This document shows positions 26,482 through 36,488 of a stretch of 64,000 nt of DNA, piece by piece. The position numbers and the translations under genes are program-made. The first letter of the stretch is position 1, and the number at the start of each line of letters is the position of its first letter. The notes beneath the pieces were generated by a model. That model was not told where the DNA came from, made no database searches, and was given only the letters and a program-made list of their open reading frames with translations. The stretch is from positions 494,701 through 558,700 of the forward strand of contig NZ_FOGS01000002.1 in NCBI RefSeq assembly GCF_900111305.1, read 5' to 3'. The DNA is from Vreelandella subterranea (GTDB lineage: Bacteria; Pseudomonadota; Gammaproteobacteria; Pseudomonadales; Halomonadaceae).

Positions 26482-28518
26482 ATGTTTCCAAGTGGAAGCC
26501 AACCCGACTCCCGGGAAGTGCATGACTTCCCAAATCCGGTCGTAGAGGAACCAGCACTTTTCATCCCGCTGCCCGATGGCACCCACCTGGCAGCAAGGAT
26601 GTGGAGGCCGACGGACGCCGAGTCCCATCCCGTGCCCGCGATCATCGAGTGCATCCCCTATCGCAAACGAGATGCCACCAGTGCCGACGACGAACGCATG
26701 CACCCCTACTTCGCGGGCCACGGCTATGCAGCGCTGCGAATCGATCTGCGCGGCAGCGGCGACTCCGACGGCGTGCTGGAAGACGAATACCTGGCGAGCG
26801 AGCAGGACGATATCGTCGCCGCGATCGCCTGGATAGCCGAACAGCCATGGTGCAGCGGCCGCGTGGGCATGATGGGCATTTCCTGGGGCGGCTTCAACTC
26901 ATTGCAGGTGGCCACTCGCCAGCCACCGGCGCTCGGCGCAATCATTGCCGTCGGCGCCACCGTCGACCGCTATCACGACGACGTGCACTACAAGGGCGGC
27001 TGCGTGCTCAACGAGAACTTCGGCTGGGCTGCCTCGTCGCTTTCCTTCATGTCGCGGCCGCCAGACCCCGCCTTGCGCGACGACTGGCGCGAACTCTGGC
27101 AGCACCGGCTCGCCCACCAACCCTTCGTTGCCGAGAACTGGTTCGATCACCAGACGCGCGATACCTACTGGCGCCATGGCTCGGTGTGCGAGGATTATTC
27201 GCGCCTGACGACGCCGACCTTGGCCGTTACCGGCTGGGCCGACGCCTACGTCAACTTCGTCGCCGAAATTCTCGAGCATGCGCCCTGCCCCAGGCGTGGC
27301 ATCGTTGGCCCCTGGCCGCATGCCTATCCGCACCTGGCGATGCCGGGGCCGACCATCGGCTTTCTCCAGGAAGCGCTGCGCTGGTGGGATCACTGGCTGA
27401 AAGATCATGACACAGGCATCATGGAAGAACCGCTATATCGCGTATTCTGTCCGTCCTTTTCCGAGGCCGATCCGCAACGGCGCGAAGTGCCCGGCGAATG
27501 GCTCGCCGAAACGCAGTGGCCAACCCCAAACGTCACCACGCGCTTCCTGGTGCTCGGCAATGGCGCGCTACACACGAACAGCGGGGCTATTCGCCCCAAG
27601 ATGGCCAAACTGCGTGCGCCCGCCGACAACGGCCTGCAATGCGGTGAGTACATTCCCCACAGCAGCGGCCCCGAGATTGCTGGCGACCAGCGCGGCGACG
27701 ACGCCCATTCACTGACCTACGACACCGAACCGTTGGAGTCCGACACGGTAATTCTGGGGCGCCCCACGCTATCCCTGCGTGTCAGCGTCGACCAGCCGCG
27801 CGCCAATTTGATTGTCCGCATTTGCGATGTCTCGCCCGAAGGCGTGTCGCAACGCGTTTCCTACGGCGTACTCAACCTTTGCCACCGCAATAGTCACGTC
27901 ACGCCTTCCGATGTGCCACTCGATACACCACTCGACGTGGCAGTGCCACTGAATCAAACCTGCTACCGCTTCACCGCCGGGCACCGGCTTCGCGTCTCAG
28001 TGACCACTGCCTACTGGCCGCTGGTCTGGCCGAGCCCCTACCCGGTGACGCTGACCCTGCACGAGGCCAACTCTCAACTCACGCTGCCCCAGCGCGCCTC
28101 GCAAGACACGCCAACAGTACATTTCGAACCGGCGGTCTTTTCGGGGCCCCTACAACACCGAGTCGTACGCCCGGGCGAACAGTCCCGGGACGTCACTCAC
28201 TCGCTGACCGACGGCTGGACCAGGCACGCCATCATCGACGACTTCGGAGAGATCGCCTACGACCATGGCCTGACCAACATCGCCTCGGCCGACGAGCGGT
28301 ATGCTATCCATCCCGATGCACCAGCCACCGCGATCATGAGCAAGAGTTGGCGTCAGGATTTCAAACGCGACGGCTGGCACGTCCACACCGAAACCTGGGC
28401 GGAACTGAGCTGCGATGCCGAATGGTTCTACCTGGAAGCACGTCTGCAGGCCTTTGATGAGACCGAATGCTTCATCGACCGACGCTGGAAATCCCAACGC
28501 CGCCGGCGCTGGGTGTAA
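26482..28518 (+). CDS. CocE/NonD-family alpha/beta hydrolase (X-Pro dipeptidyl-peptidase S15-like)
   Basis: A 678-residue hydrolase of the CocE/NonD family, which cleaves esters or acyl-peptides. The N-terminal part has the alpha/beta fold with nucleophile Ser134 in GISWGGFNS and an oxyanion-forming IPYRKRD segment near residue 62. The C-terminal part is the jelly-roll seen in cocaine esterase (PTLSLRVSVDQP onwards). No signal peptide is evident, so it should be cytoplasmic. ATG at 26482 is preferred over 26449, which lies inside a hairpin. Its natural substrate is unknown. The next gene, a nitrilase-type amidase, converges on it. Confidence 0.85.
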   Translation: MFPSGSQPDSREVHDFPNPVVEEPALFIPLPDGTHLAARMWRPTDAESHPVPAIIECIPYRKRDATSADDERMHPYFAGHGYAALRIDLRGSGDSDGVLEDEYLASEQDDIVAAIAWIAEQPWCSGRVGMMGISWGGFNSLQVATRQPPALGAIIAVGATVDRYHDDVHYKGGCVLNENFGWAASSLSFMSRPPDPALRDDWRELWQHRLAHQPFVAENWFDHQTRDTYWRHGSVCEDYSRLTTPTLAVTGWADAYVNFVAEILEHAPCPRRGIVGPWPHAYPHLAMPGPTIGFLQEALRWWDHWLKDHDTGIMEEPLYRVFCPSFSEADPQRREVPGEWLAETQWPTPNVTTRFLVLGNGALHTNSGAIRPKMAKLRAPADNGLQCGEYIPHSSGPEIAGDQRGDDAHSLTYDTEPLESDTVILGRPTLSLRVSVDQPRANLIVRICDVSPEGVSQRVSYGVLNLCHRNSHVTPSDVPLDTPLDVAVPLNQTCYRFTAGHRLRVSVTTAYWPLVWPSPYPVTLTLHEANSQLTLPQRASQDTPTVHFEPAVFSGPLQHRVVRPGEQSRDVTHSLTDGWTRHAIIDDFGEIAYDHGLTNIASADERYAIHPDAPATAIMSKSWRQDFKRDGWHVHTETWAELSCDAEWFYLEARLQAFDETECFIDRRWKSQRRRRWV

Positions 28519-28527
28519 GCCACGCCC

Positions 28528-29412
28528 TCAGCCGTGACGCTCACGTTCCAGCCGCTGCGCCATCAGCGAAGCCACCAATGGCGTGTCAGCGTCCCGGTGG
28601 GTCGGCATCGCAAAACGGGCGGCGTCGATCTCGTCGGTGTCGATGTCGGCGCTGATGAGGGTCTCGCCGTCTCCGGCCCGCACCAGCACCTTGCCATCGA
28701 CGCCGACGATGCAACTCCCTCCCCAGAACCAGGCGTCGCCCTCCGCTCCGTAGCGATGGGCCATGACCATGGGTGTGGCGTACATCATGGCGTAGAACTT
28801 AAGGCAAATCAGCCAATTGCCTTCGTCATCGAAATCGCCATCAACCATACCCGTCGCCGCGTTGACCGGAGCCAGCATTACGTCTGGGCGCTCCAGCATG
28901 GCCGCATGGGCCAAGCCGGGATTCCAGAGGTCGGCACAGATCATCACACCACAGGCAAGACCGTCGGCATCAGCGACGGTAAGCGACTGTCCCTTGCCGA
29001 AATGCTTGCCTTCCTCGTGCCCACCGTAGGTACAGAGATTGACCTTGCGGTGTACGGCGACGACCTGCCCAGCGCACAAGCACGCCATGGAATTGGCATA
29101 TTCGCCACGACCGCAGCGCTCGACGAAACCCACTATTGTCAGCATGTTACCGACAGATTCAGCCAGTTGGACAAGACGCGGATCATCGCGATGCATGGCA
29201 ACCTTCGGGACACGGACGCCCAGGTCATACCCCGTCAGGGAAAGTTCAGGGAAAACCAATACATCGATCTCCCGCTGACGGGCTTCCTCGATGACACGAC
29301 GATGCGTCTCGAGATTGTGCGCGACATCAGCCAACGAGCATTGTATCTGGGCGGCAGCGAGCCGGTATTTCGTCCTGCAAATGCTCAAAATATTGCCTCC
29401 CGCAAGAAACAC
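28528..29412 (-). CDS. Carbon-nitrogen hydrolase (nitrilase superfamily)
   Basis: A 294-residue nitrilase-superfamily amidase. The catalytic triad is Glu56 (FPELSLTGYD), Lys123 (HRKVNLCTYGGHEEG) and Cys159 (GVMICADLWNP). These enzymes hydrolyse amides or N-carbamoyl groups. The family fold starts at about residue 17 (YRLAAAQIQC), so the true start may be a little inside the open frame, but no better ATG is present. It converges with the CocE-type gene, 9 bases between stops, and lies divergent to the MmgE/PrpD gene. Confidence 0.85.
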   Translation of the reverse strand: MFLAGGNILSICRTKYRLAAAQIQCSLADVAHNLETHRRVIEEARQREIDVLVFPELSLTGYDLGVRVPKVAMHRDDPRLVQLAESVGNMLTIVGFVERCGRGEYANSMACLCAGQVVAVHRKVNLCTYGGHEEGKHFGKGQSLTVADADGLACGVMICADLWNPGLAHAAMLERPDVMLAPVNAATGMVDGDFDDEGNWLICLKFYAMMYATPMVMAHRYGAEGDAWFWGGSCIVGVDGKVLVRAGDGETLISADIDTDEIDAARFAMPTHRDADTPLVASLMAQRLERERHG

Positions 29413-29808
29413 GAAAACACTGGATAATCCTCGAAGAGAATACGGTGAAACCTATGCATTTCCTATCGAATGCCTATTACCATCGCAAATAAATGGCATG
29501 ACATATCCGAATAACGTAACCAGTTATATCTCTGAAGAGCGTGATATGCTCTTTACATTCAAGCTTATAAAAAGTGCCTTATATAGAAACGCCTAAGCGC
29601 TTCAACAAGACACTTTTCACGAATGCGCAGTCCATGCCAATGGATCGAGTTATAACTTTTTCAATGTTAACGAGTTTTAGAGTTCTTATCTTCGGACACA
29701 TTATTTTAAGTAAGCTTCATACTATGTGTTTCAGCACATTGGCGGGGAGTGGACTTTTCCATCTATCAAGCGAGTCTGGGCCAAACACCAGCAACAAAGG
29801 ACATTCAC
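29413..29808. promoter_or_regulatory. Divergent region between nitrilase-type and MmgE/PrpD genes
   Basis: About 400 bases without a convincing gene; it is clearly richer in AT than its flanks. An imperfect short palindrome (AGAGC...GCTCT near 29537) is the only structure noticed. It should carry promoters for both divergent genes, but none could be assigned with confidence. Confidence 0.35.
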
Positions 29809-31113
29809 ATGCACGATCACCCTTCCCTCTCCTGGATGCACGGGGTCGATCTATCTGCGCTGGACGACGCCCACCTGCATCAGGCCAAGCGATGCCTGCT
29901 TGACCTGCTCGGGGTGGCCGCCGGGGCCACTCGCACGTCCCTCGCCGAGAAAGCCACGCGCTTCGTCACCACCCAGCACGGCGGTGACCGTCCGCTATTA
30001 TTCGCCAACGGCCAAGCCTCACCAACCGGCGTCGCTCTACACGGAGCCTGGCTTATCGATGCGCTCGACGCCCACGACGGCCAGGTACTCACCAAGGGAC
30101 ACGCCGGCGTCGCCTTGTTACCCGGGCTACTGGCGCTGCCCGAGGTCAACGGACTTTCCGGGCGCGATTTCCTCGCCTTGCTTGCCTACGGCTACGAGAT
30201 TGCTACCCGCGCGGGGATCGCCCTGCACGCCACCAGTCCGGATTACCACACCTCCGGCGCCTGGAACGCCTTGGGTGTCGCTGCCGTTGCCGCTCGCCTG
30301 CGCGGGCTTGATGTCGAGACCATGCATCATGCCCTGGGTATCGCAGAGTTCTATGGCCCGCGCAGCCAGATGATGCGCTGCATCGACCACCCCACGATGC
30401 TCAAGGACGGCTCCGGCTGGGGGGCAATGACCGGGATCTCAGCGGCGCTGCTGGCCGAAGACGGCTTCACCGGTGCCCCGGCGCTGACTGTTACCGCACC
30501 GGACGTGACCGCGATCTGGCAAGACCTCGGCGAGCGCTGGTATCTCCACGAGCAGTACTTCAAAGCCTACCCGGTCTGCCGCTGGGCCCAGCCCGCCGTA
30601 GAAGCCGTGTTGTCGCTGCCTGCAGCGAAACGCGATCCCGCCACCATCACGCGCATCGAGATTATCACTTTTCACGAGGGCAAGCGCCTGCACGTGATGC
30701 ACCCGACCACCACCGAGCAGGCTCAATACAGCCTACCCTGGTCAGTCGCATGCGCCCTCGGGCGGGGTACCGTGGATGTTGCGGGTGTCTGCGACGAGCT
30801 CGACGCGCCCGACCTCAAGGCGCTTGCAAGCCAAGTAGAGATTCATGAGGATGAGAACTTCAACGCCCGCTTTCCCGCTGAGCGCTGGGCATGTGCACGA
30901 TTACACCTAAGCAACGGAGAGATCATCGAAAGTGCCAACTTCGAGGCGCGAGGTAATCCGGATAAGCCGCTGTCGGACGCGGAGTTGCTTGAGAAATATC
31001 AAACACTGGCCAAACCTGTCCTGGGCGATCGAGCTACACGAATTCACGAGGTAGTGATGAGTCTCGACACACGACCCGCGAGCGACCTTCTAGCCCTGCT
31101 TGGCAAGCCGTGA
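29809..31113 (+). CDS. MmgE/PrpD-family protein
   Basis: A 434-residue protein of the MmgE/PrpD family, which includes 2-methylcitrate dehydratase, cis-aconitate decarboxylase and iminodisuccinate epimerase. Typical segments are LDLLGVAAGA, HGAWLIDALDAHD, TSGAWNALGVAAVAARL and the later YPVCRWAQPAVEAVL. The frame opens at 29749, but the ATG at 29809 follows an AAAGGA ribosome binding site. No methylcitrate-cycle gene is near, so it is probably not PrpD itself. It likely dehydrates or isomerises a substituted dicarboxylate. Confidence 0.85.
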   Translation: MHDHPSLSWMHGVDLSALDDAHLHQAKRCLLDLLGVAAGATRTSLAEKATRFVTTQHGGDRPLLFANGQASPTGVALHGAWLIDALDAHDGQVLTKGHAGVALLPGLLALPEVNGLSGRDFLALLAYGYEIATRAGIALHATSPDYHTSGAWNALGVAAVAARLRGLDVETMHHALGIAEFYGPRSQMMRCIDHPTMLKDGSGWGAMTGISAALLAEDGFTGAPALTVTAPDVTAIWQDLGERWYLHEQYFKAYPVCRWAQPAVEAVLSLPAAKRDPATITRIEIITFHEGKRLHVMHPTTTEQAQYSLPWSVACALGRGTVDVAGVCDELDAPDLKALASQVEIHEDENFNARFPAERWACARLHLSNGEIIESANFEARGNPDKPLSDAELLEKYQTLAKPVLGDRATRIHEVVMSLDTRPASDLLALLGKP

Positions 31114-31192
31114 AACGATGACGGGCAATTTGATTATGGCCATTGCCAACGACGGCTTCTCGGCCAGTCCTCAGCAAAAGACAAAAGTGACT

Positions 31193-32179
31193 TTAGGTTC
31201 TTGTATTATCAACCCCTTCAGCCATCAAGCAAAGAAGCTCATACATGAGAGTGGCGCCCATCAGTGCCGTGATACCGCTGGGATCAAAGGGGGGTGATAC
31301 TTCTACGACATCAGCCCCAATGAGCGGTAAACCACGGAAGCCACGGACGAGCTGGAGTGCTTGCAGGCTGGTGAGGCCGCCGACCTCGGGGGTACCGGTG
31401 CCAGGGGCGAACGCGGGGTCGATGCTGTCGATATCGAACGACAGATACACCGGCCCATCGCCGACGACGCGACGCGCTTCCGCGATGACCGCGTCAATAC
31501 CCAACGCATCCACTTCTTCCATAAACATGACGCGCATGCCGGTGTCATGAGAATAGTCCCAGCCTTGCGTCGTGTTCTGGGCACCGCGAATGCCGATCTG
31601 CACGGTGCGCTTGGGGTCGATCAGGCCCTGTTCGCAGGCGAGGCGAAACGGACCGCCATGGTGAAATTTTGATCCCTGAAACTCGTCCCAGGTATCGGTG
31701 TGGGCGTCAATCTGGATCAAGCCGACGGGGCCGTCGGCCGCTAAGCCGCGTAAAATGGGAAACGTGATTGAATGATCGCCACCAGCGCTCAGCGGAATAA
31801 CACCGGCGTTTCGAATGGCCGCGTAATAGGCAGCAATATCATCAGAGACTCTTTCAAGGTCATAGATTGAGGAAAATCGCACATCGCCGATGTCAGCGAT
31901 GCGTGCCTGGGCAAAGGGATCCAGTCCGGTAACGTGATGCGCGCTACGCATCATGCTCGACTGGTTGCGAATTTCACGCGGTCCGTGGCGGGTGCCGGGA
32001 CGATTGCTGACACCGCCATCAAACGGAATGCCCACCAAGGCAATATCCAGCGCTTCCAAGCTGTCGGCAAGCGGGGCCCGCAGGAAGCTTGCGATCTCTC
32101 GATAACGGGGTTCGTGGCGGGGTAGGTAAGGTTCGCCAGTGGCGGCATTTCGGCGGGTACCGTCTGTACCTTTTACCAT
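31193..32179 (-). CDS. Ureohydrolase (agmatinase/guanidinobutyrase-like)
   Basis: A 328-residue enzyme of the arginase/agmatinase family, which releases urea from a guanidino compound with two manganese or nickel ions. Ligands are His136 (GGDHSITFP), Asp158, His160 and Asp162 (DAHTDTWDEF), and Asp249 and Asp251 (SFDIDSIDPAFAPGTGTPE). The GIRG segment near residue 196 and KFHHGGPFRLACEQGLIDP resemble guanidinobutyrase-like members more than SpeB itself. TAAGGAG precedes the start. It is last in a leftward operon with a carbamoylase-like enzyme, a DUF1989 protein and an amino acid importer, pointing to use of a guanidino or ureido compound as nitrogen source. Confidence 0.88.
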   Translation of the reverse strand: MVKGTDGTRRNAATGEPYLPRHEPRYREIASFLRAPLADSLEALDIALVGIPFDGGVSNRPGTRHGPREIRNQSSMMRSAHHVTGLDPFAQARIADIGDVRFSSIYDLERVSDDIAAYYAAIRNAGVIPLSAGGDHSITFPILRGLAADGPVGLIQIDAHTDTWDEFQGSKFHHGGPFRLACEQGLIDPKRTVQIGIRGAQNTTQGWDYSHDTGMRVMFMEEVDALGIDAVIAEARRVVGDGPVYLSFDIDSIDPAFAPGTGTPEVGGLTSLQALQLVRGFRGLPLIGADVVEVSPPFDPSGITALMGATLMYELLCLMAEGVDNTRT

Positions 32180-32189
32180 TTTATGCTCC

Positions 32190-33479
32190 TTATCGGCTTA
32201 AGCGCGCCAAGCTGGCGGCTAGCAGTTGCGTGCCTACGACGGCGTCATCGAGTTCGGTATGTTCATCCGGGTGATGACTGAGACCATGGTGACAAGGCAC
32301 GAACAGCATGGCGGTTGGGCAATGGTTGGCGAGATGAATGGCATCATGAAAGGCCCCCGATACCAAGCGAGGTGCTGTGATCCCAAGCTCACCTGCGGCG
32401 GCGTCAATCTGCGCCGTCAGGGCGTCAGGAAAGGCCACCGGCTCAATGCGCGATAACGCGGCAAGCGTTACCCGGCAACCTGCCCAGGTGTGTTGCGTGA
32501 TGTCATTGAACGTGGCTTCCAATGCTTTGAGGGTTGCTGCCTCGGGGTGTCGTAAATCGATACTGAAGGTGACGCGGTCGGGAATTGTGTTCACCGAGCC
32601 AGGGCTGACATCGAATTTGCCGATGGTAAAGCGCACGCGGTCTTCGCTATCCCTTGCCGCTTCCCGTAGCGCGGTTGCCACCGCGCAGGCGCCCTCGAAT
32701 GCATCGCGACGATGGGCACGCGGTGTGGTGCCCGCATGGTTGGCAGTACCCGTGACGGTGACTTCAAACCAACTAACGCCCTGAATGCCCTCGACGACCC
32801 CCACAGAGGCCCCCTCGCGCTCAAGGATGGGGCCTTGCTCAATGTGCAGCTCAATAAAGGCGTACATAGGCGTCGCCAACGAACGACGCGGCACGTTGGC
32901 CGCATCCATTTCGGCCAAGCACGTATCGAGGGCATGCCCCATCGTCACGCCCTCACTGTCTTGAATCAGCCTTGTTTCCTCAAGGCTTCGCACATGGCAG
33001 AAAACCGCTGACCCGGAGGTACCTGGGGAGAAACGCGCCCCTTCTTCGTTGGTCCAGCTCACCAGGGACAAAGGGTGGCGTGGGGTAAAGCCCGCCGCTT
33101 TGAGCGCGCGAAGTGCTTCAAGACCGGCTAATACCCCCAATGCACCATCGTACTTGCCACCTGCCGGTTGGCTGTCCAGATGACTGCCTGTCACGACAGG
33201 GGCTAACTCGGGGTCGCTGCCGGGTAGATCGAGAAATACGTTCCCCATCGCGTCGACGCTCGCTTGAGCGCCCAGCTCACTGGCCTGTTCAACAAGCCAG
33301 AGACGTGCCCTTGTGTCATTGTCATCCAACGCTAAACGCGCCACACCGCCATCTTCGCGAGCACCGATCATCGCAAGCGTCGCCAGGTCATTGGCCAGTC
33401 GCTGCGGGTTGACGGCGGCCGCAATCGCAGGCGAATCACAAGCGGCAGGATCGTTGGATGAGGCAGGCTCGTTGACCAT
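32190..33479 (-). CDS. Zn-dependent amidohydrolase, allantoate amidohydrolase/N-carbamoylase type
   Basis: A 429-residue member of the M20-related AmaB/hydantoinase-carbamoylase family. The metal sites are in TGSHLDSQPAGGKYDGALG, WTNEEGARFSPG and AFHDAIHLANHCPTAMLFVPC, and FIELHIEQGPILE is characteristic. It would hydrolyse an N-carbamoyl amino acid or allantoate-type ureido group. The frame opens at 33575, but ATG at 33479 has GGAGAG five bases upstream and is clearly the best start. It ends 10 bases before the agmatinase-like start. Confidence 0.88.
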   Translation of the reverse strand: MVNEPASSNDPAACDSPAIAAAVNPQRLANDLATLAMIGAREDGGVARLALDDNDTRARLWLVEQASELGAQASVDAMGNVFLDLPGSDPELAPVVTGSHLDSQPAGGKYDGALGVLAGLEALRALKAAGFTPRHPLSLVSWTNEEGARFSPGTSGSAVFCHVRSLEETRLIQDSEGVTMGHALDTCLAEMDAANVPRRSLATPMYAFIELHIEQGPILEREGASVGVVEGIQGVSWFEVTVTGTANHAGTTPRAHRRDAFEGACAVATALREAARDSEDRVRFTIGKFDVSPGSVNTIPDRVTFSIDLRHPEAATLKALEATFNDITQHTWAGCRVTLAALSRIEPVAFPDALTAQIDAAAGELGITAPRLVSGAFHDAIHLANHCPTAMLFVPCHHGLSHHPDEHTELDDAVVGTQLLAASLARLSR

Positions 33480-33499
33480 TGGGCTCTCCATGGTTGCGT

Positions 33500-34219
33500 T
33501 TATTCGTGAACCTCGAAATGCACTTCTACCGGCTCGCAGTCTTCCCCATTGATCGGGATGATGTCCTGAGGGCAAGACGACATGGCCACGACACAGTCCA
33601 TTTCAGCGCGCAGGTCGACGTAATCACCCGGCTTAGACACAGGCGGGCACCAGTCAACGTTCATCTGATCATTAACCGGGATGTTCATCCACAGATTGAA
33701 CGGTTGCGGCACTTCGGGGGCATCAATGCCAATGGCTTTCATGGCCAGGCGCAGGTTATCAGCACAATTGTCGTGGTAATCCTTGACGCCTAATGTCATG
33801 TAGCGAAACAGGTCGCAGGCGGCCATTAGCGTATCGTGAATGCCCGGTGAGGTATCCGCCGTAAGGGTCATGATCGGACGGCGACGGTTGCTTATCAGCG
33901 GGTCGCCGACTTTGGGGATTAACCCGCTGAGCCAGGCACGGCCGTGCTCCCAGGACATGAATTCATTGAGATTGTGAGTGCTGAACGCCCAGGTATCGCA
34001 CACCTGGGTTCCGTGCGTATTGATGATGCGGATAGTTTGTCCCGCTTTTAGGCGCACTGCTCGGCCACCCCGGGCAGCCACTTCATAACGCTCCCCCAAG
34101 ACCGGCGTGCCGTCTGGAGAGATTGGCGTGTCCAGGGTGTGGTTATGTCCGCAGGGCTCAGTGTTGCTTTTGGGCAGTTGCTCAATACGCGCATGATCAA
34201 AGGGTGTCTCAGTATTCAT
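33500..34219 (-). CDS. DUF1989 (urea carboxylase-associated) family protein
   Basis: A 239-residue DUF1989 protein. Visible conserved parts are THGTQVCDTWAFS (68-80), HDNCADNL, PFNLWMNIPV and CPQDIIPING. Relatives sit next to urea/guanidine carboxylase genes, and a pair of them (CgdA/CgdB) acts as carboxyguanidine deiminase. Here only one copy is present and no carboxylase is near, so that role is not established. ATG at 34219 follows GGAGAA with good spacing. Its context with an agmatinase-like and a carbamoylase-like enzyme suggests handling of a guanidino or ureido group. Confidence 0.82.
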   Translation of the reverse strand: MNTETPFDHARIEQLPKSNTEPCGHNHTLDTPISPDGTPVLGERYEVAARGGRAVRLKAGQTIRIINTHGTQVCDTWAFSTHNLNEFMSWEHGRAWLSGLIPKVGDPLISNRRRPIMTLTADTSPGIHDTLMAACDLFRYMTLGVKDYHDNCADNLRLAMKAIGIDAPEVPQPFNLWMNIPVNDQMNVDWCPPVSKPGDYVDLRAEMDCVVAMSSCPQDIIPINGEDCEPVEVHFEVHE

Positions 34220-34298
34220 GGGGTTCTCCAAGGATGTTGACCATCGCCTTTACGTTGTAAAAAGTGAATGGCACCGGTTGATAGACGCAGTACGTCCG

Positions 34299-35108
34299 TT
34301 AATCGATATGGCGCTCGCGCCAGGTGTTAAGAAATTGCTGAAGGCGTTCGCTTTGGGGGTGGCGGAATAGCTTGTCAGGCGCGCCGCTCTCCACCACGCG
34401 GCCTTGATCCATAAAGATCACCCGGTCGGCCACTTTTGCGGCAAAGCCCATTTCGTGAGTGACCACCACCATGGTCATGCCGTCGGCAGCCAGCTTGTTC
34501 ATTACCTCCAGCACTTCCCCAACCAGCTCAGGGTCGAGCGCGGAAGTAGGTTCATCGAAAAACATCACTCTGGGTTTCATGGCCAGCGCTCTGGCAATGG
34601 CGACTCGCTGCTTCTGCCCGCCAGAAAGGCTCTCGGGAAAATGCCCGGCACGGTCGGCCAGGCCGACTTGCTCAAGCATAGCCATGCCCTCCTCGTCAGC
34701 CTCTCGGCGCGAGAGGCCGTTGACCAGTCGCAGCGCTTCGGTCACGTTCTCAAGCGCGGTACGATGGGGCCATAAATGGAAATGCTGAAACACCATGCCG
34801 ACGGGAGCGCGCACTTCGTCCACGCGCTTCTCACTGGTGCGAACGCGTTTCCCACCGCTGTCTTCGTAGCCCAATAGCTGGCTGTCTATATAAACGCTGC
34901 CGTGGTCATAGGGCTCCAAGAAAGCCAGGCAACGCAACAGGGTCGATTTACCAGATCCTGAGGGCCCTATCACACACACCACCTCGGAAGGCGAAAGGCG
35001 GAAGTCGATATCGGTCAGCACTTCAAGGTCGCCAAATTGCTTGCTGACGCCCTGCGCCTCGACGATCGCTTTTTGTCGGGTAGACGTTGTTGAGTCAACC
35101 ATGGGCAT
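34299..35108 (-). CDS. Polar amino acid ABC transporter ATP-binding protein
   Basis: A 269-residue ATPase of the GlnQ/HisP family. It has Walker [11 protein letters not shown]-loop [10 protein letters not shown], signature [14 protein letters not shown], Walker [14 protein letters not shown] and switch His in [10 protein letters not shown]. The start at 35108 has GAGGAGG 8 bases upstream and overlaps the preceding permease stop. It energises the two permeases that precede it. Confidence 0.93.
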   Translation of the reverse strand: MPMVDSTTSTRQKAIVEAQGVSKQFGDLEVLTDIDFRLSPSEVVCVIGPSGSGKSTLLRCLAFLEPYDHGSVYIDSQLLGYEDSGGKRVRTSEKRVDEVRAPVGMVFQHFHLWPHRTALENVTEALRLVNGLSRREADEEGMAMLEQVGLADRAGHFPESLSGGQKQRVAIARALAMKPRVMFFDEPTSALDPELVGEVLEVMNKLAADGMTMVVVTHEMGFAAKVADRVIFMDQGRVVESGAPDKLFRHPQSERLQQFLNTWRERHID

Positions 35109-35793
35109 GGCGGGTACCTCCTCGTGGTTCGATGGGGCGTGGTTGACGGTTGGCCAAGCGCTTCTCCAGTGCATAGCCGCCTCGCGCAATCAGCTCAATG
35201 ATCAGCCAGTAGAGCAAGGCAACCGCCAGGTAGGGCTCAATGACTTGAAACGTCTGATTGACGATAGACGTGGCATTTTTGGTCAGGTCATCCACCGAGA
35301 TGATCGATATCAGGGCAGACTCCTTCACCAAAATGATTAGCTGGTTGGTGCTTGGCGGCACTATCAAGCGCGCCATTTGAGGAATCTGAATGCGGGTTAA
35401 CACATGCCATGGAGAAATACCCAGCATGCGCGCCGCTTCCAGGTGCCCTTTGGGAACCGACTTGAAGCCTCCGCGGTAGATTTCAGCAAAATATCCCGCG
35501 CCATACAGGCCGATGCCGACAACGCCAGCGACGCTCGCGCTTAAGGTCAAGCCGATGCTGGGGCCGCCGTAATAGAGTAAAAACAGCAGAATCAGCAGGG
35601 GAATCCCGCGGCATAGCTCGACGTAGCAAGCCACCGGATAGCTGAATATCCGTGGGTTCGCGAGCCTGAGGGCGGCAAGCACCAACCCCAGCGAAAGGGC
35701 CAGCAAGCAGCCCAGAAAGCAGATCCAGACCGTGTTCCACAAGCCTTGTAGGATAAGTTCACGTGTTTCCCATAGGATGGTGATATCAAACAT
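35095..35793 (-). CDS. Polar amino acid ABC transporter permease, second
   Basis: A 232-residue permease of the HisM/GlnP family with about five membrane segments and the cytoplasmic EAA loop [21 protein letters not shown]. The start is 12 bases after the preceding permease. Its end overlaps the ATPase start by 14 bases. The Arg-rich C-terminus ([18 protein letters not shown]) is probably cytoplasmic. Confidence 0.92.
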   Translation of the reverse strand: MFDITILWETRELILQGLWNTVWICFLGCLLALSLGLVLAALRLANPRIFSYPVACYVELCRGIPLLILLFLLYYGGPSIGLTLSASVAGVVGIGLYGAGYFAEIYRGGFKSVPKGHLEAARMLGISPWHVLTRIQIPQMARLIVPPSTNQLIILVKESALISIISVDDLTKNATSIVNQTFQVIEPYLAVALLYWLIIELIARGGYALEKRLANRQPRPIEPRGGTRHAHG

Positions 35794-35805
35794 TCAGGCG
35801 CTCCC

Positions 35806-36462
35806 TTATTCGGTGGCCAGGCCGCCGACCATGCGGCGTTCCAGATAAGCGCTGACGCGGGCCAGCACCAGGTTCACGGCCAGATAAAGCAGCGCCGCCG
35901 CCAAGTACGTTTCCAGTGGCTGAAACGTGCGCGATGCAATCTGCTCACTAACCCGCATCAATTCCGTGACCGCAATTACCGAGATGAGCGATGAGTTTTT
36001 GAGGATAGTGATGATTTCATTGGTCAGGGGTGGCAACGTCAGGCGGAACACCTGAGGCATGATGATGCGCTTTCGGATTTGCCAGGTAGATATGCCTGCC
36101 ATTCGGGCGGCTTCTATTTGACCCACAGGAATGTGGCTGATCCCGCTACGAAAAATTTCCGATTGAAACGCCGCCGTGTTCAAGGTGAGCGTCAGGATTG
36201 CGGCATAAATAGGCGCTATCTCGATGCCCACTTCCGGTAGCAGGTAGTAGACCAACAGCAACTGCAGCAGGATGGGCGTCCCTCGCCAAAAGCTCCGGTA
36301 AAGGCCGCATGGCCAGGCTAGTAGGCGATGACGGCTCATCAGCCCGAACGCCATCAAGACACCTAATACCAAGCCCAATGCGATGGCGGAAAGCGAGACC
36401 ACCAGTGTGGTGGTCAAGCCTTCAGCAAGGGCCGGATAGTGATTGAGCAGAATCTCAAACAT
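35806..36462 (-). CDS. Polar amino acid ABC transporter permease, first
   Basis: A 218-residue permease of the same family, with the EAA loop GQIEAARMAGISTWQIRKRI and RSFWRGTPILLQLLLVYY near residue 56. It lies between the binding-protein gene and the second permease. Two different permeases imply a heterodimeric channel as in the histidine importer. Confidence 0.92.
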   Translation of the reverse strand: MFEILLNHYPALAEGLTTTLVVSLSAIALGLVLGVLMAFGLMSRHRLLAWPCGLYRSFWRGTPILLQLLLVYYLLPEVGIEIAPIYAAILTLTLNTAAFQSEIFRSGISHIPVGQIEAARMAGISTWQIRKRIIMPQVFRLTLPPLTNEIITILKNSSLISVIAVTELMRVSEQIASRTFQPLETYLAAALLYLAVNLVLARVSAYLERRMVGGLATE

Positions 36463-36488
36463 GTGGCACTCAGAGCGGTAGTGGCGGG

